Assembly (NCBI GenBank): GCA_965153455.1
Contig: OZ234504.1
Location: 4,402,001 to 4,466,000, forward strand
Origin: Sphagnum compactum
Taxonomy: Eukaryota > Bryophyta > Sphagnopsida > Sphagnales
Length of the DNA: 64,000 bases
Direction: 5' to 3'
In this document: piece by piece, positions 1 to 13,435 of the stretch
Numbering within the stretch: position 1 is the stretch's first letter
How the letters are laid out: each line of letters opens with the position of its first letter
Position numbers and translations under genes: made by a program
Notes under the pieces: model-generated
What the model saw: only the letters and a program-made list of their open reading frames with translations
What the model was told of the DNA's origin: nothing
The model's database searches: none

Positions 1-3000
1 GTTCAATATGTGTATCATCCATGGCAGTGCTTCCTCTGCCTCCTGCCAGTGTTTCCAATGGTGCTCCTTTAGGTAATCAGTGCTTTCTCCTGTTTTCTTG
101 CCAACACTTACAGTATGTTGTTGAAAACATGGATTTAAGAAACTTTTCTTGTCTGTTTATGGCTTGGAATGCCTTTCACAGCTTAACCATGGATCTGGAC
201 TCTTTTAACATACTCCACAATAGTATTGGATGTTGTAACCAAAGAATTGACATTGCATGGGGTCTGTCAGCAGGAAGAAAGCTATGGATCTCAGATGGGA
301 AGTATTCTGTACATGTGGTGATCCTGTCTGATGATGGGACTCTGGCAGCCAATGGTTGTACTCTTGTACCTTCACTAGTGGCTGAATATCCATGGCTGTT
401 GGACATCTCAAGGATTGTGACAGTTAGTTGTTTTCATGTCTTCATTATTTCGAGCTTTGCTAAACGCTTCTATCAAAATCAGTATTGGCTTACTGTAGTT
501 GTAGTCCCAATACTGCACGAGATCTGAGTGCCCTCTTCTCTAGCCTATTTGAAGGAATATTTGGTTCTGTGGTGATAATTGTGTTGCTCCATGTGCAGTT
601 ACACAAGCTGTTTTCACAAATGAGCGCATAAAGGGCCTTTTTGCTGGATCTGCAAAGACTGTCATGGTCTTGACGGAAGGTGTTGTACATTCTCCCTATT
701 TGGGATTCTCAAGTTATGGCCAACTTCTGGTTGACATAACTAATATCTGCTTTTCAATTCAGTACATGGGTCTTCCATGTAGTCCAAATGCAGTATTGGA
801 TGGTGCTGCAGTGTGTCAACCAATTTCTTCTGGTTCTTTAAGCAGGGTTTTTCCACTGCAGGAGGCATGGTCGTGTATGTGGAAGCTGGGGGCTAATTGT
901 GTGTCAGATCTTCTCAATCCAGCAGGTAGGACCAATTAAGCTATGCTAAAGCATCACAGATGGTTCTTCTGAATCTTGTTTTGTGGCCATTACCCTTGCA
1001 AGCTTGTTGCAGCTTGAATGAGGATACTGTTGACTTTTTGATTAGTTATGTCTCTTTAGAGCTAGCCAAAATCATGAACCATCTTTTGGTTGCTTCCAGA
1101 AATGCAACAGAAACTCAGGATCAGATTTTCCAACAATTGGGGCAGATTAATTTTATACATTTCTACACTCACTGTTGGGAGCTGATGAAGTCACTGGGGA
1201 GTCATGGCAGTTAGTCACTGGAAATCATGATGAGGTGATGGTCTGATATTTTGTGATTGACAATCATAATGTTATGACCGCACTCATTTGCTGGAACTGA
1301 CACAACAGTTACCTTCAAACTGTCACTGTGGAGTCTTCTCTGCAATCTCATAGACATTATTTTTGTACCAATTATCCACTATATTGTGTAGGCCTTTGGT
1401 TGGTGTGTAGTTTTTCCACAAGTAGGGTCTTTCTGAAGAATAAAGGCCACCCTCTAAAGAAGACCAGAGGTTTGCTCAATGGAGAGAAGTTTCTTTTTGG
1501 AATTTCAGTGTTCAGAGTCTTCTGAACAACTTCATACAAAGTCTTGTAAGTGGGAGAGCTATTTAATGCCCACTTGGTCTTCATTCATCTTGTCCCTTTT
1601 GTCTGTTCTTTCTAATGTGCCTCCAAATTTTTGTTTTTTGTTTTTCACTCTATGTATTGTCCATGTTTTCTGTTCTGTAGTTTAGGGTACTTGCCAGTAT
1701 CATGTCTGTCTTGCTGTTGCTTCTGGACTTGCAACAGAAACTCGGTACTAATGGTTACACTGGCTTGTACCCACCATAGCGAGCTGATGAAGTTTAATGC
1801 ATAAGTTGTGATGGAAAAGTCACTATCATATATGTTACTTCTCATGGTCCCTGCGTGATTGAGAGACTGTCACTGCATACTGCTAGTTTTATTGTTCTTT
1901 TCTTCTAGTTTCTAGATATTCATGAGAGTTATTTTCCACAAGTAGCTTCCCTAGGAGGGCCCATATGGAAAGTTTTGTGCCTAGTAATTCTGTGGATTTT
2001 GTGTAATTCAGTTAGCGCTAAATTTCTGGTCGGCAAACTGTTATTGCACTGTAGTTGGGAGTTGATTTACAAGGATGACCTTGTAACATGAAATCATCTC
2101 TGGTGCAGCATTGTTATATGATGGCAGAGCACAGTCATATTGCGGAGTGACAACAGATTGCAAAGCCTTCTTGTTATTTGATGGTTGATGGCTTTGAGAT
2201 ATCCTTTCTGTCGCTTTGGCTCCTTTGGTTCAGAGTAAGTACACATCCTTTGAACTATTTTTTCAATATGTATTGAACTATTAATTGGCTGCAAACCCTG
2301 GTCAGTTGTTGCAAGAAGATATCTTCAAATGTTTGATGATGAACCTGATAGCAAACTATGTAACTCTTTTGTGTGGTTGTTGGGTGACCAGCTTGGTGCT
2401 CTATCAATGCACACAATTATCTACAGAGAAGAATCCAAATCTGATTACAAGCCATGGAGTGCAGACCATTTCTTCTGTCTCTTTCTGGTCTCTTGAGATC
2501 TTGTCTTCCTCACAGTTTGGGGCTGGCAAGAATCAATGGTGAGAATTTGATCCATTCTTTTCTTGTGCACTCATCATCTTCTTTGGTAGGATGACCCCCC
2601 ATGCTATATGCATAGCTGTTTGTGGACAACCATGAAGGTAGGCTGGCTTTGTTTTGTTTGGGGTTCCATCATCAATTATCTAAAACCATTGAAGGGGGTA
2701 GTGTGTGCTATATCCAGTGAAGAATAGGCAGCCTGATAAACATGAAGGTATGCACGGGGAAATTAATTATCATGAGGAGGACAAGACCATGATATGGGAA
2801 TCTCAAAATATCAGGTGCAAACTGCCAAATAATGTCCATTGTGGGAATGCAGCACAAAGGAGGAGTCGGATGCAGCACACAAGCATGAACAGTTCCATTT
2901 TACTCTTGTGAGTGCATCCCTTGTGAAGAAAGCAGGTAGTAGTATAGACATCTGTAGGAGCAGCAAAAGGAATGAAGTGGAGAATCAACTAGTGGTAAAA

Positions 3001-3720
3001 TCAGAGTATCTAGGGTTTGCCACATGCTTTCAGCAGGCAGTGGTTCTGCTTGCATCAGGACTTACAAATAGATGGTAGAGCAGCTTCATCAGTATTTCTT
3101 ATCTCGTTAGATGTACTACCCAGGCAGAATCCGTGTTTTAGACTTGTTATTTCACACTGACAGTTAGTGAATGTATTCAACTTATTTAGTTGAAGTTTCT
3201 TGGCCAATTTTGTTGACCCATGTAATTAGGAATTGTACTGTGAGCTGTACTCATTGCTTCTAGTTTCCTTTTACTCTGTATAGTTTTACCCCTGTGCATC
3301 ACAATTAGAAAGACTTGATGAAATTGTTACTGCTGGTTTTGTGACAGTAACTTGTTATGAAGGTTAATGTTTGACATCAACCTCCACCCATTGCTCGGAA
3401 CTAATTAAGTCAGTGGGTGTGGTATTAGGGTAGTGTGAGAGTAACATAGTGGATGCAGGCTCTGAAAATCAGTCTGGATGGTCTGGTCTTCACGCGGATG
3501 CTTCCTATGTTGCTGTGGACCTGTATCAAGGGCTGATAGCAAATCTTATATAACCATCATGACCTTGCTTTGTGAGTGTGGTCTATGCAACAGATGGTGG
3601 TGTACATCATCAGCAGGCACCACCAAGGTGTGCCACCTTTGGCTAGATGATCAGGGAGCACAAGCAACCCGACCCAGATGACTTATCACTTGTGATCGAT
3701 GCAAATTGATTTGATTAGGT
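1..3720. other. GC-richer non-genic stretch with decayed internal duplications
   Basis: No reading frame here shows a recognisable domain. The longest open frame (21-527, +) has no family motif and no continuation. Short phrases recur: TGCAACAGAAACTC at about 1103 and 1730, TTCCACAAGTAG at about 1418 and 1934, and variants of GGGAGCTGATGAAG near 1175, 1775, 2055 and 3395. This points to a decayed tandem duplication of roughly 0.5-0.6 kb units. It could also be the intron or untranslated end of a gene lying to the left, or a noncoding transcript; the sequence does not decide. Confidence 0.4.
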
Positions 3721-4751
3721 TCTTTTGGTGGCATTAACACAATTAATGTGAAGGAATATTTTGATTTTGCACCAGGTGGAAATCAAATTTTAACACCATT
3801 ATTGGGATCTAGAAATGTACATGTTACTTGGATCTCCACCTTGCTCTAAACTCTAATATCAAGATGTTCTCTGGATTTATCAGAGTCTATGGCTTCAAGC
3901 TGGCTATTTAATGGTGTAATTATGTTATTCAGAACAATTATTATTATTAACCTCAATCACCTTACCTCCTCCCTTCATCATGATGAAAGGCATATCAACT
4001 TTACAAGTTCATCTCCTTCACCATTGGAGTTACTCTTTATCACATGCACTTCGAAAATTTCCTTTTCAATTATCTTTATCTCTTTCTCATAACCACCTCA
4101 CTCCTTTGCCTTACCCACCTACAAGGATATGAAACAAATGCAAAAATTATTTTTCATTTAATTTTATGGAACTGTTGTGACAATTTCAAATATCAAAGCT
4201 TAGGATTGTGACACTTTCTAAAGAAGGGCCTAGGACAAGGCCCCCCTTGGGCATAGGATAAGTAGGAGCAAGCAAAGAACATTGAGGAGATAGAGTGCTA
4301 AAAGGGTGAGGGTCTAGGTTGGATATACAAATGCTAAAAATATATTATGTATTTTCAATTTGAATTTTTTTTCTTTCCGATAATTGTTTCCAAAATATAT
4401 ATATTCATTTTGTAAGAAAACCACTTTGAAAAGTTCTAAATCATAGTTATGAATAATATTTGGATATTTTAAATAAAGCATGAATTATATTTAATTATAT
4501 AATTTTTTGAATTGACATTACAAAACCTTGGATTAATCCGACGCTTTTTCTCCAACCATGTGGTTCTAGTTATTGCAGGAATTTTTATGAAAATTACATG
4601 ACAAACGTTAGATAGGTTTGAATTTGACGAGAGTCCTTATTCCAAACCCTAACATTTAGAATTCTACATTGTGTGAAGATCCTAGCAAAACATTTGTGAC
4701 AAGTACCACAACAATGTAATCTTGTGACCACATTTTTGATGCGTTCTACAA
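3721..4751. other. AT-rich intergenic DNA
   Basis: I see no gene, RNA or structured repeat here. Composition drops to AT-rich after about 3,720, marking the right edge of the GC-richer stretch. Confidence 0.5.
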
Positions 4752-4908
4752 TACTTGAATTAAGAGTTTCATGGAGGTGAAAGGGTTTGTGTGCTTAAAC
4801 ATAATGGTAAAAAACGAAGCCCATCACCTTTTTAGGTAATCAGTGATTGATCTTGTTTTATTTTTGCATACTTCAACACTAAAATTTGAATTCAAGAATA
4901 TGTCTCTA
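4752..4908 (+). repeat. Dispersed repeat R1, copy 1, left part
   Basis: This segment matches 10,987-11,130 by eye. Both carry a phrase like AGAGTTTCATGGAGGTGAA, then AATGGTAAAAAACGA, CCCATCACC, and TTCAACACTAAAATT. Copy 1 resumes at 6,243 after unrelated TAGG-rich sequence, whereas the second copy runs straight on, so copy 1 appears split by a 1.3-kb insertion. It has no coding capacity. Confidence 0.6.
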
Positions 4909-6242
4909 TATGTCAAATCTTGTCCATTCCAAGCCATGTGTTTTTTATTACCATGTAATTGTTGTTTATGACCATTTTTATGACTAAGATTAAAGTAGTC
5001 CTCCATGGCACCCAAACTACCAATGCTCTTAGTTGTAGGTGCAATGATGGTAAGGTACCTACCAACATTCTAATCGTAAATGCAATTACATTTTGTGCAT
5101 GTGGTGTGGATTGGATGAACACAAGATGAGAAGTCAATTATTGTTTGTTACATTTAATAACATTCAACAACATACTTGATAAGTTAGTTGTTTTTGTGAC
5201 TTGTAATGGGTGTCTATGATTACACATAATTAATTAGACCATGTGTGATGTCCTATTCAATTAGTAATGCAACTACAAATCCAAGTGATAATTTACAATT
5301 TAATAAGTAGGTAGTAGGTTGGTAATAAATAGGTAGATTGTACGTAGGAAGTTGGTAATAGGTAGCGTGAGGTTGGTAATAACAAAAAGGTACTAGGTGA
5401 CAATTGGATAGTACTACCTAATTATTATTTATGCTTACCTATATTATTTAGTGGGCCTAGGTAGGCCCTTGGTAACCTTAGGTAGCCTCTAGGTAGACCT
5501 ATATTTGTCATAAGTAGGTCCTAATAGCCTATGTAGCTTAATGTAAATAGCATTTTTGTAGGCATGTTTAGCCCCTAAGTAGCTTAAGTAGCCCTTGATA
5601 GGCCTATATTTGTCATAAATAGGCCTTAAGTAGCTTGGGTAGCCTAACGTAAGTAGCCTTTAAGTAGGCATGTGTAGGGCCTAGGGTAGGCCTTCATAGG
5701 TTTAAGGTTGGTGATGAGTATGTAAATAAACAAATATGTAGGTAGTTAAGTAAATACGTAGGTAGGTAGGTATAAACATGTTCATATAATAAGTTGATCA
5801 AAAATATGATTTTATGAAAGGTGTGATGCATTGGTTAAAGACTTGATCTTTTAACAAGGAGGTGAGGGTTTCTTATTATACTTGCAAACTATATTTCACA
5901 TGTTAAAAAGACTAGACTTGCTTAGCCTAGATAGGGCTACGTACATATTTATTATTAACCTATATAGTATAATATGTAGATGTGCATGTTTACATTAGTT
6001 GCAAAAGTAGTCACAATTGATCACAAATTGAAGTGTCATCCCAATCCACATGGGAATGATGGATGAATTGGTAGTCACATTGGGATGTGATTAGGGTGAC
6101 ATGGTAGTGGCATGTCATGTTGTTTGCAATTGATGTTGTCTGCAACTTGTCCAAAGCAATTGGGGAATTTCTAGTCACAAATGTTGATTATGTCTAGAAA
6201 ATTAATCACAAGCTCAATCGAAAATTGACCATTTTTTGTGTA
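4909..6242. repeat. TAGG-rich segment interrupting repeat R1 copy 1
   Basis: The core (about 5,300-5,780) is dominated by GTAG/TAGG/CCTA words. It contains an imperfect 105-bp tandem duplication: CCTATATTTGTCATAA occurs at 5,498 and again at 5,603. The segment separates two parts of repeat R1 that are contiguous at 10,987-11,280. I could not define terminal repeats or a target-site duplication, so insertion is inferred from the comparison only. Confidence 0.5.
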
Positions 6243-6860
6243 ATGTTTTCAATTATTTCACACTTTGTAATCCATGTGATTAGCAATGGTCTCCTTAAGT
6301 TCATAGGGTTTTCCGTAAGATGGCATTGTTAATTCCAATGCGTTCAATAATCAAATTCATATAAAATGAGCATGATTATTTTAATCCCGAGAACATTCTG
6401 AAAATAATGTGTCAAGTCATTAACTTAATACAAATCTAACCCAAATCCAATCCAATAAGTTAGATATTTCACACCATGGTGTTACAAAGAATAAACTAAA
6501 GAATAAACTAACCTTAACTTTATCCCATTCACATAAAAAGAATAAAACAACTCAAAACAAGAGTTGACAAGTGACATGTCATTGTTGTTAAGGAAGGGGT
6601 AAATGATTTTATATACCTAATTTTTAGGAATAATATTTTTAATTTTACCCATTGATATCAAAAGATTAAAAATACCCCCCTTTTACGATTAGGTGTCATA
6701 ATGTTTTTTTGTATAATAGCCACCCTAGGTATGATTGCTCAATGTTGGTTTGAAAATACTCCCATTGTATTATTTCTATTGGTGTAGCTTGTGCCATTGG
6801 CCCAAGTGTGAACACAAAGTTATATAATTGTTCCAAGTGTGAATAGGACCTTGATCCTAT
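6243..6860 (+). repeat. Dispersed repeat R1, copy 1, right part
   Basis: The first part (6,243-6,410) continues the alignment with 11,130-11,280, sharing TCAATTATTTCACA and a phrase ending in TTTAGTCCC/TTTAATCCC. The second part (6,425-6,860) aligns with 13,436-13,920, sharing ACAAATCTAACCCAAATC, AAGTGACATGTCATTG and AGCCACCCTAGGTATGA. Together the two copies reconstruct one element of roughly 0.75 kb. No reading frame is conserved between them. Confidence 0.65.
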
Positions 6861-7379
6861 AACCCAATTGTGTAAAAACTATTTTAGATTTTAGGTTAAT
6901 TTCCAATGAGAAAAAAATTCAAAACTCAATATTTACACAACTTTAAACTTGAAATTTACAAAGGACCTTTAAGAAATCCACTCATCAAAGGTTTCCAATA
7001 GTATTTAGAACACACCCCAATTTCCTTAAATTTTTAGTTTGGATTTTGTTGAATTTTCTTTAACAAAGTTGTTCAATGTTCAATAACTCTTGCACCATAC
7101 TTGTTTAAATATTATGAATTAATTATCTTTTATCAACTTACACTGTAAAAACATCACGACTTTTCAAATGGTTCAAATTGACCAAAATGTTTGCTTTGAC
7201 CGGAAGTGATGTCCATTTTGACTAAAGGGGGCATGAAAGGAATGTGTCATTTTTTACTAGTACATTTGATTAAAGTGACCTTTTTGACTAGGTGTCAATT
7301 AGACATTTAATAAAATAGAACAAACAAAAGAAAAAAGTCTATCAAGATGACCATGTTTTTGTCAAGTTGGACATATTGA
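6861..7379. other. AT-rich intergenic DNA
   Basis: I see no gene or repeat structure in this stretch. Confidence 0.5.
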
Positions 7380-7880
7380 TTTGACATTAGCTAGACATGC
7401 TTAGGCCAAGGCTACCTACATACCTAACATATTTAATTAGCCTAACGTAGCTACCTAGGCTATTAAGTAGGCCTACGTTACCTATAACCAATTATAACTA
7501 GTAGGCTAGTTTATTAATTAAGCCTAGGCTACCTACTTAACATATGCTAAGTTAGGTTATGCTTGTAATGAATTGCCATTATGTAATGTTATTAATTCAT
7601 GTGTTCTAGTAGGTAGGTAGGTATGTCATGAATTAATAAAATTCATTGCTAGTGGAAATATTCACCAACTACAAGCATAAGTTAGATAACCTAGGCCTAG
7701 TCAATAGGTTAGCATATCTACCTACCTACCTACCTACCTACCTTACTTTACCCTACTTTACTATCCTTCCTATTTTATTATTTACCTTACTTTACCTATC
7801 TACCTACCACATATGGTTATTTAATAATTATTACATACTTACGTACCTACTCTACCCACCTACTCTACCTACCTACCTAC
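7380..7880. repeat. TAGG/CTAC tetranucleotide-rich tract
   Basis: The tract starts with CCTA/TAGG words. It has a GTAGGTAGGTAGGTA block near 7,611 and opposite-orientation CTACCTACCTAC blocks near 7,720-7,745 and 7,860-7,880. The first two blocks are complementary and could pair across a loop of about 95 nt. An apparent open frame across it (Leu-Pro-Thr-Tyr repeats) is only the tetranucleotide read in frame. Confidence 0.75.
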
Positions 7881-9918
7881 CTTGTATTGTTGAATCACAC
7901 AATGAAATGTAGTTGGAATTTGAAGGATCGTAAGTTCATTCATGTCAATTTGTTAATGATTTGTGTTTTTCAAAAACATTTCAAGAAAATTCATTTGAAC
8001 ATTTACAAAATAATTTTATTGAATAGAAATTTGAATGAACTTCAGCATTATGTATTTATTTGTTTCATTTGAATGAGATTTGAAATTAAAAGAGGTTTGC
8101 CGATTTAGGATTTTTGAGGGATTTCATAGTTTAGAAGATAAAATGTTGCACACCTTATACTAGTAAAAAGTTGTGTAATTTGGTGGCAAAGGCATTGGTG
8201 TGCCTCCATGAAGTCTTGAGTTCACACTCAAAGCAAGTCACATATACAAAATTCATATATGGTGAAGCATATAGTGTGTGTGTACAGTGTACATTGTAAA
8301 CATCCAGTCATAAATAGAATGTAAGGTAGCTATTTACAAGCCTATCTTTTTATGACATGTATGATGTCACATCACCTTCCAAGATGTAACATAATGATGA
8401 CACATGGTCTAAATTAGACCATAGATAATGATGATTTAATTCACCAATGGTCAAATTGACAACTAATTGATTAGTCAAAACATCCTAGGACCCTTGCTAA
8501 AAAAGACACCAATCAAAATGAATAGGTCCAAATTGACTTGTCCAAAATGGCACTTTGGTCAAGTTGGACGTAGGGGCGGAAGGGGGTGGGAATATTTTTG
8601 ACCAATTCTTTTGGTCAAAAGGGCGATGACTTCTTGTAGTGTTTTTAATGGTGTTTAAGCTACCTTGGGCAATTGCATGTGGTTTTGGGTTTGATTATTG
8701 TACTTTTTCCTAAACTATTAAAGTTTAAAAAAAGAAAACATAAGGAATGACCTCAATGAACCCTTTCTCATCAAAGGCTTCCATGGTACCAAGAGTGTAG
8801 TGGGGTGCTATGGTTTGAAAAATTTCAACATAACAAACAAACAACCTTCATTAGTAGATAGATGTATCCTTTTATGTGAAATATGGAGGGATTAGTTTAC
8901 TCCTTAAACTTTACATTTTAATCTTGTAACCAAAAGAGGTGTAACATATCTTATCCTATTTCCATGCCCTATAGAACCCCCCTAGATTTTTATGACTTTC
9001 TATACATTATATGCTTAGGTTCTTTGGCTATTACATGAAATTATGATATGCATTATAATTATTAATATAATGTTTACATTGTACATTTAAAGACAACAAT
9101 TGCATAACTAAATGGTGATCAATGAGTTGGTATTTATTTTTGATTGACATAGAGAATTGAATTTATAATGGGGATTGTAAATAATATTTTGATTGGTTGT
9201 CCTTGAAAATCAATATATACATGTCATGGTAGTTGGCATAGTTAATGGTTAATTTAAGCAATTAGGTCATTAATAATGAATTCATTTTATGATAATTTTG
9301 GAAGTAGTTCCAAATGTTTCTAAACCCTTTTGATCACAATTTTATAGCATATAGCTTGGCATGTGGAAATTCTAATTTTTCTCTCCTTGTTGGCACATAT
9401 TTTCTTCCCATGCTTACATTTATTTGGAATATGTTGTTTATAGTTGGTTAACTTAGTAAATTAGTTACAAGTAAAAAAATCTAGAAATTTCTTTCCCACA
9501 CAACTTTTTTCACCTAATTCATTAGTGCAAAGGATTTTCTCTTCTTCATTTTCAAGCAAAGGCAACAATGAATATGATGATAATGTTTGCTTTGGATAGT
9601 TTGCACGAGGTGAGGCGATCATTCTTGAATTCCTTGAAGGAGGTTAGTCCAAAATTCAACCAACATTGGGAAGAAATCCATTTCAAGAACAATATACCCC
9701 TTGTTTTCATGCTTTTCAACAATCTTTGTTTCATGTTCATTTATCTCCTCTACTTCATTCTTCTACTTGCAATCAACCTCCTTTTACATTTCCATACATT
9801 ATTTCCAAGAGAAGACCACGTTTGAATAACATTAGTAGTCATCTTCACAACCCAATCTCTCATTTCATTCTCCATCAACAAGTTCTAGAGAACACCCAAA
9901 GGTAGCAAATGCAAGGAG
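7881..9918. other. AT-rich intergenic DNA with a possible SINE scrap near 8,175
   Basis: There is no gene. Around 8,175-8,240 the string TTTGGTGGCAAAGGC followed about 40 nt later by GAGTTCACACTC resembles degenerate pol III A and B boxes, which could be an old tRNA-derived SINE. This is weak. The region just left of 9,919 probably belongs to the flanking transposon remnant. Confidence 0.3.
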
Positions 9919-10583
9919 ATGAGGCCAAAAGGAAGGGCTCTATGGTCCAAGGAAACTTTTCAAGTTGCCATGGATCTAATAGAGTTTGGAATTTTAGTGA
10001 ATGTGGTTGTAAGGTCATATGGCATCCCTACTTCTTCATTGCCAGAGAATCTCAATGGAAAAATGAGGACTAGAAAACTAGGACTAACATTTGAAGAAGA
10101 AATTGTGAATTAGGTTTGGAAAATGTATGGGTGATGCCTTTAGTGTTCAACAATTGAAATTCAAAAGTAATGTAAGAATGTCTTATTAATTCATTGTTGG
10201 CATTCTTAGTCTAAAGTTGTGGCATTGGTTTAAGAAGTAGCATCCAAATCTATTGTTGTGAATAGTCCAAAGACTTGAGGTTAGTTGTACAAAAACATTC
10301 AACCATGATAATTTGTTTTTCATTTTGAAAGAATCTAAGAGAATTGTATGATAAATACAATTGTGTTTCAAATCACATATATAATTGTGATGAATCAGGT
10401 GTCCAAGTTGGTCATAATAGTGGAGGAAGGGTTCTTGAAAAAAAAGATTCACATTATGTATATGGATTGATTCCAAAGGCAAGCAAGTGGATCTCCATCT
10501 TTGGATGTGTCAATGCAACTAGAACATACATGTTCTTAGTTTCTACATTTTTAGAGACCATTGTTGCATGTGCAATTACATAA
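9919..10583 (+). pseudogene. Pogo/Tigger-like DDE transposase remnant
   Basis: The first 64 codons (9,919-10,113) read as a Psq-type helix-turn-helix: a basic start, then ALWSKETFQVAMDL, then VRSYGIP, the usual pattern of an N-terminal DNA-binding domain in pogo/Tigger transposases. After stops and a frame change, HPNLLL then a region before 10,344 looks like the CENP-B-type second DNA-binding part. Codons from 10,344 carry IYNCDESGVQVGHNSGGRVL, the start of the DDE-1 catalytic core, where the first catalytic Asp lies in NCDESG. The frame ends at 10,583 and no later catalytic motif is readable. Stops and frameshifts make it inactive. Family assignment rests on motif recall, not a search. Confidence 0.7.
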
Positions 10584-10986
10584 AAAATGTGAGATAGGGA
10601 TCACTATGGGTATGTAGCACAAGCATGAATGACAATGAAACTTTTCCATGCTTGGATTTCACACTTAGCAATTGACATTTACTCATATTAGATGGGCATA
10701 GATCCCAGGTGACCTTTGTTAGATCAATCACAAAGTAAATGACACAAACATTCAATGCATTTTCATCATATTGATAAAAGAAAAAATAGTCCACAATAAA
10801 AAATCTTGGCTAATCAGAATGAAGACGACTTGATAGTTGATGTAACTTCTAGTATATGTATTATGTACATACATGCTTTGTATACATACTAAAAGTCATA
10901 TTTCTTACATTCTCTTTAAATTTCAAGATGTATTGTCATATTCTTTTGTGACAAAGAAAGTTAACTTTCTTTTAATTTTGTACAAA
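10584..10986. other. AT-rich DNA, nothing recognisable
   Basis: This probably includes the 3' remainder of the pogo-like element, but I see no transposase motif or terminal repeat. Confidence 0.4.
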
Positions 10987-11280
10987 TCTTAAATTAATAG
11001 TTTCATAGCGATCAAAGGGCTTGTGTGTTTAAAGGAAATGGTAAAAAATGAGGCCCATCACCCCTGTGGGGCCTATCTTGTTTAATGTTCCATATTTCAA
11101 CACTAAAATGAGGATTTAAGTATATGTTTCAATTATTTCACATTTAATAATCCATTTGGTTAACAACGGCAAAAAACCCTAAGTTTGTAGGATTTCTTGT
11201 AAATGGCATTATTAACTAGTCAAATTCATATTAAAAAGTATAATAATTTTAGTCCCAAGAAAAATTTGAAAATAAAATAA
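10987..11280 (+). repeat. Dispersed repeat R1, copy 2, left part
   Basis: It aligns with 4,752-4,908 and then, without a break, with 6,243-6,410. This shows that the TAGG-rich block in copy 1 is extra. The alignment stops near 11,280 and resumes at 13,436. Confidence 0.6.
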
Positions 11281-13435
11281 CAAAGTACACCAACTTGGGA
11301 GTACCGAGCCCCAAGTTGGCCAAAATTGAAAACAAAATCGAAAGTTAGGATGAAAACAATACACAAGAAACAAGAAGGCCCAAATTAATTTTCTCCTGTC
11401 AATTTGTCTTCACATGAATTTCAACCCCAATTTTAGATTTGCTTTACTTTTGCTTTCAAAGTCTTGTTGTAAATCTTGTGACTTGATACTTAGTTTTAGT
11501 AAATGTAACCTAGTTTCATTCACTTTACAAATTGGGGATGAAATAATGATTATAGGGTCAAATTAAGGCCCGAAGATAAGGTGACTTCTTGAGGATAATT
11601 CAAATATATAGTCAAAATAGTTAGAGTTTTTTGTGAATTAATCTTTAGTTTGAGCTTCATTTTGATCATAATTGTATGATTCATCTTCCCCTTTTGAGTA
11701 AAGAGAAGACAATCTTCAAAACTAAAGATAAAGTTTTCAAAAATGATTGCCATAATCATTTTTTAAACCACACTACAGTCTAAGTACATTATGGCCACAT
11801 AGCCTAAGGGGCTACCTAGGGTGTATGCACTCCAAGGTGGCTCACTTTTTTGAAAAAACAAACGTCCACAAAAGTCCATTCTACAATGTTAAATGTTTGA
11901 AAATTTTTGGTACCACGGGTTCAATGGTAATAAAGTGCATGTATCAAAAAAAATAAAATCCATATTAAAAAGAGTTCACCTACATATTTTAAATATATAC
12001 GCTTTTAGAAAAAAAATTGAAATTTAAGAAAAACAACAACTATGCTAGGGACTTATGAAAATATGGCTCAATTTTGACCATTCAAAAGTCCCTAATTAAA
12101 GTTTGATTATGACTTTTGAAAGAAGACTTTCACATAAAAGTTTATTATTTTGATGTTACACCATATATTGAGTCGCTATAGATAATTTGGAATGGAATTC
12201 AATATCAACCTTTTTATTTTCTACCATTCCAATCTATTGACCAATCCATATTTTTGCATTTGAAAAGTCCACTATGAAAAGTTGGTGTACTTTTATTGAA
12301 AAATAATTACATATGTATTTTCATAATCAAGTTGATCATGTATAATCAATTTCAAATTCTTAATTTGATAAGTTTTATTATTCATTATAGGTGTCCAAAG
12401 AAAAGGCACTTTGCAAAAATGAGCATTGTGGCGCAAAAAGTGGGCCACCTTAGTGTGAATTCACCCCCTAGTTGAAGGTTAACTAGGTTATTAAGGCCTA
12501 CTTACTTTCCTATCTATGGGTTATTTACTTACTTGCTTACTTACCTATTTGCTTACCCATGGACTACCTACCCACCTACCCATGAGTTACTCCAATTTTA
12601 CCTATTTACTTAAGATAAGGATTAAAAAAAACCTACATGGGAGGCTACATAGGGCCGTCTTATGGGTTACCAAAAGGCTATTTAGAAGGTTACATAAGGC
12701 CTACGTAAAGGGCTATAAAGGGAATTTATAAGTTAGGGGATATTTGTAAGGCTATTTATGGGTTACATAGGGGGCTATTTAAGAGCTACTTGCGGGGATA
12801 CTCGAAGACTATGTAGGGGCATTATGTAGCCCTATAAGAAACCTTTAGTATTCCATAATTTAGGGAGCCTCCTATGTGTTTCCTTAGGCAAACCCCTAGG
12901 TGGCCCTTAGGTAGTCCTTTAAGTAGCCTTTAGGTATCCCCATAGTTGATGTAAGCCCTTAGATGTTTCCGTAGGTAGCCCTTTAGTTAAGTTCTATGTA
13001 ACCCTTTAAATAACCTTTAGGTATCCCATAACCTTGGTAGGTTTTTAGGTGTTTACATGGATTCCCTAAGTAGGCTTTAAGTAACCCCTTAAGTAATCTT
13101 TAGCTATCCCATAACCTAAGTAAACCTTTAGGTGTTTCCCTAGACAGTCTCTAGATAAGCCCAAGGGGACCCCCTAAATAACCCAGGGTATCTCCTAATT
13201 TAGGAAATCTCTTGGGTAGCCTTTGTGTAATCCCCTAAGTCCCCCTTAGGTATACATAAGTATAGGTCTCTAGGTAGACACATAGGTGTAGGCAAAACAT
13301 GGGAGATAGGATGAAATTCAAATAAGCTTGGATTCCTTTTTTAGCACTATTCCATCCTACATTTTGATTGCTCTCCTCAGGTTTAAGGAAACCCAATTGA
13401 GGTTCTATTCTTGGGTTTTCCTGACTTTGTAGATA
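11281..13435. repeat. Interruption of R1 copy 2, including a GGTTA/TAGG-rich block
   Basis: The left half (11,281-12,470) is AT-rich with no gene. The right half (about 12,480-13,290) is built of GGCTACATAGG, GGTTACATAAGG and CCTTTAGGTAGCC-like words in irregular order, on one strand changing to the complement near 12,840. It separates the two halves of copy 2 of repeat R1, as a similar block does in copy 1. No coding potential is seen. Confidence 0.5.

Noticed and set aside
21-527. A 168-codon frame at the left edge.
   Set aside because: No domain, signal or homologous feature is seen, and comparable frames occur on the other strand.
7646-7912. An 88-codon frame with Leu-Pro-Thr-Tyr repeats.
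   Set aside because: It is the CTAC tetranucleotide read in frame.
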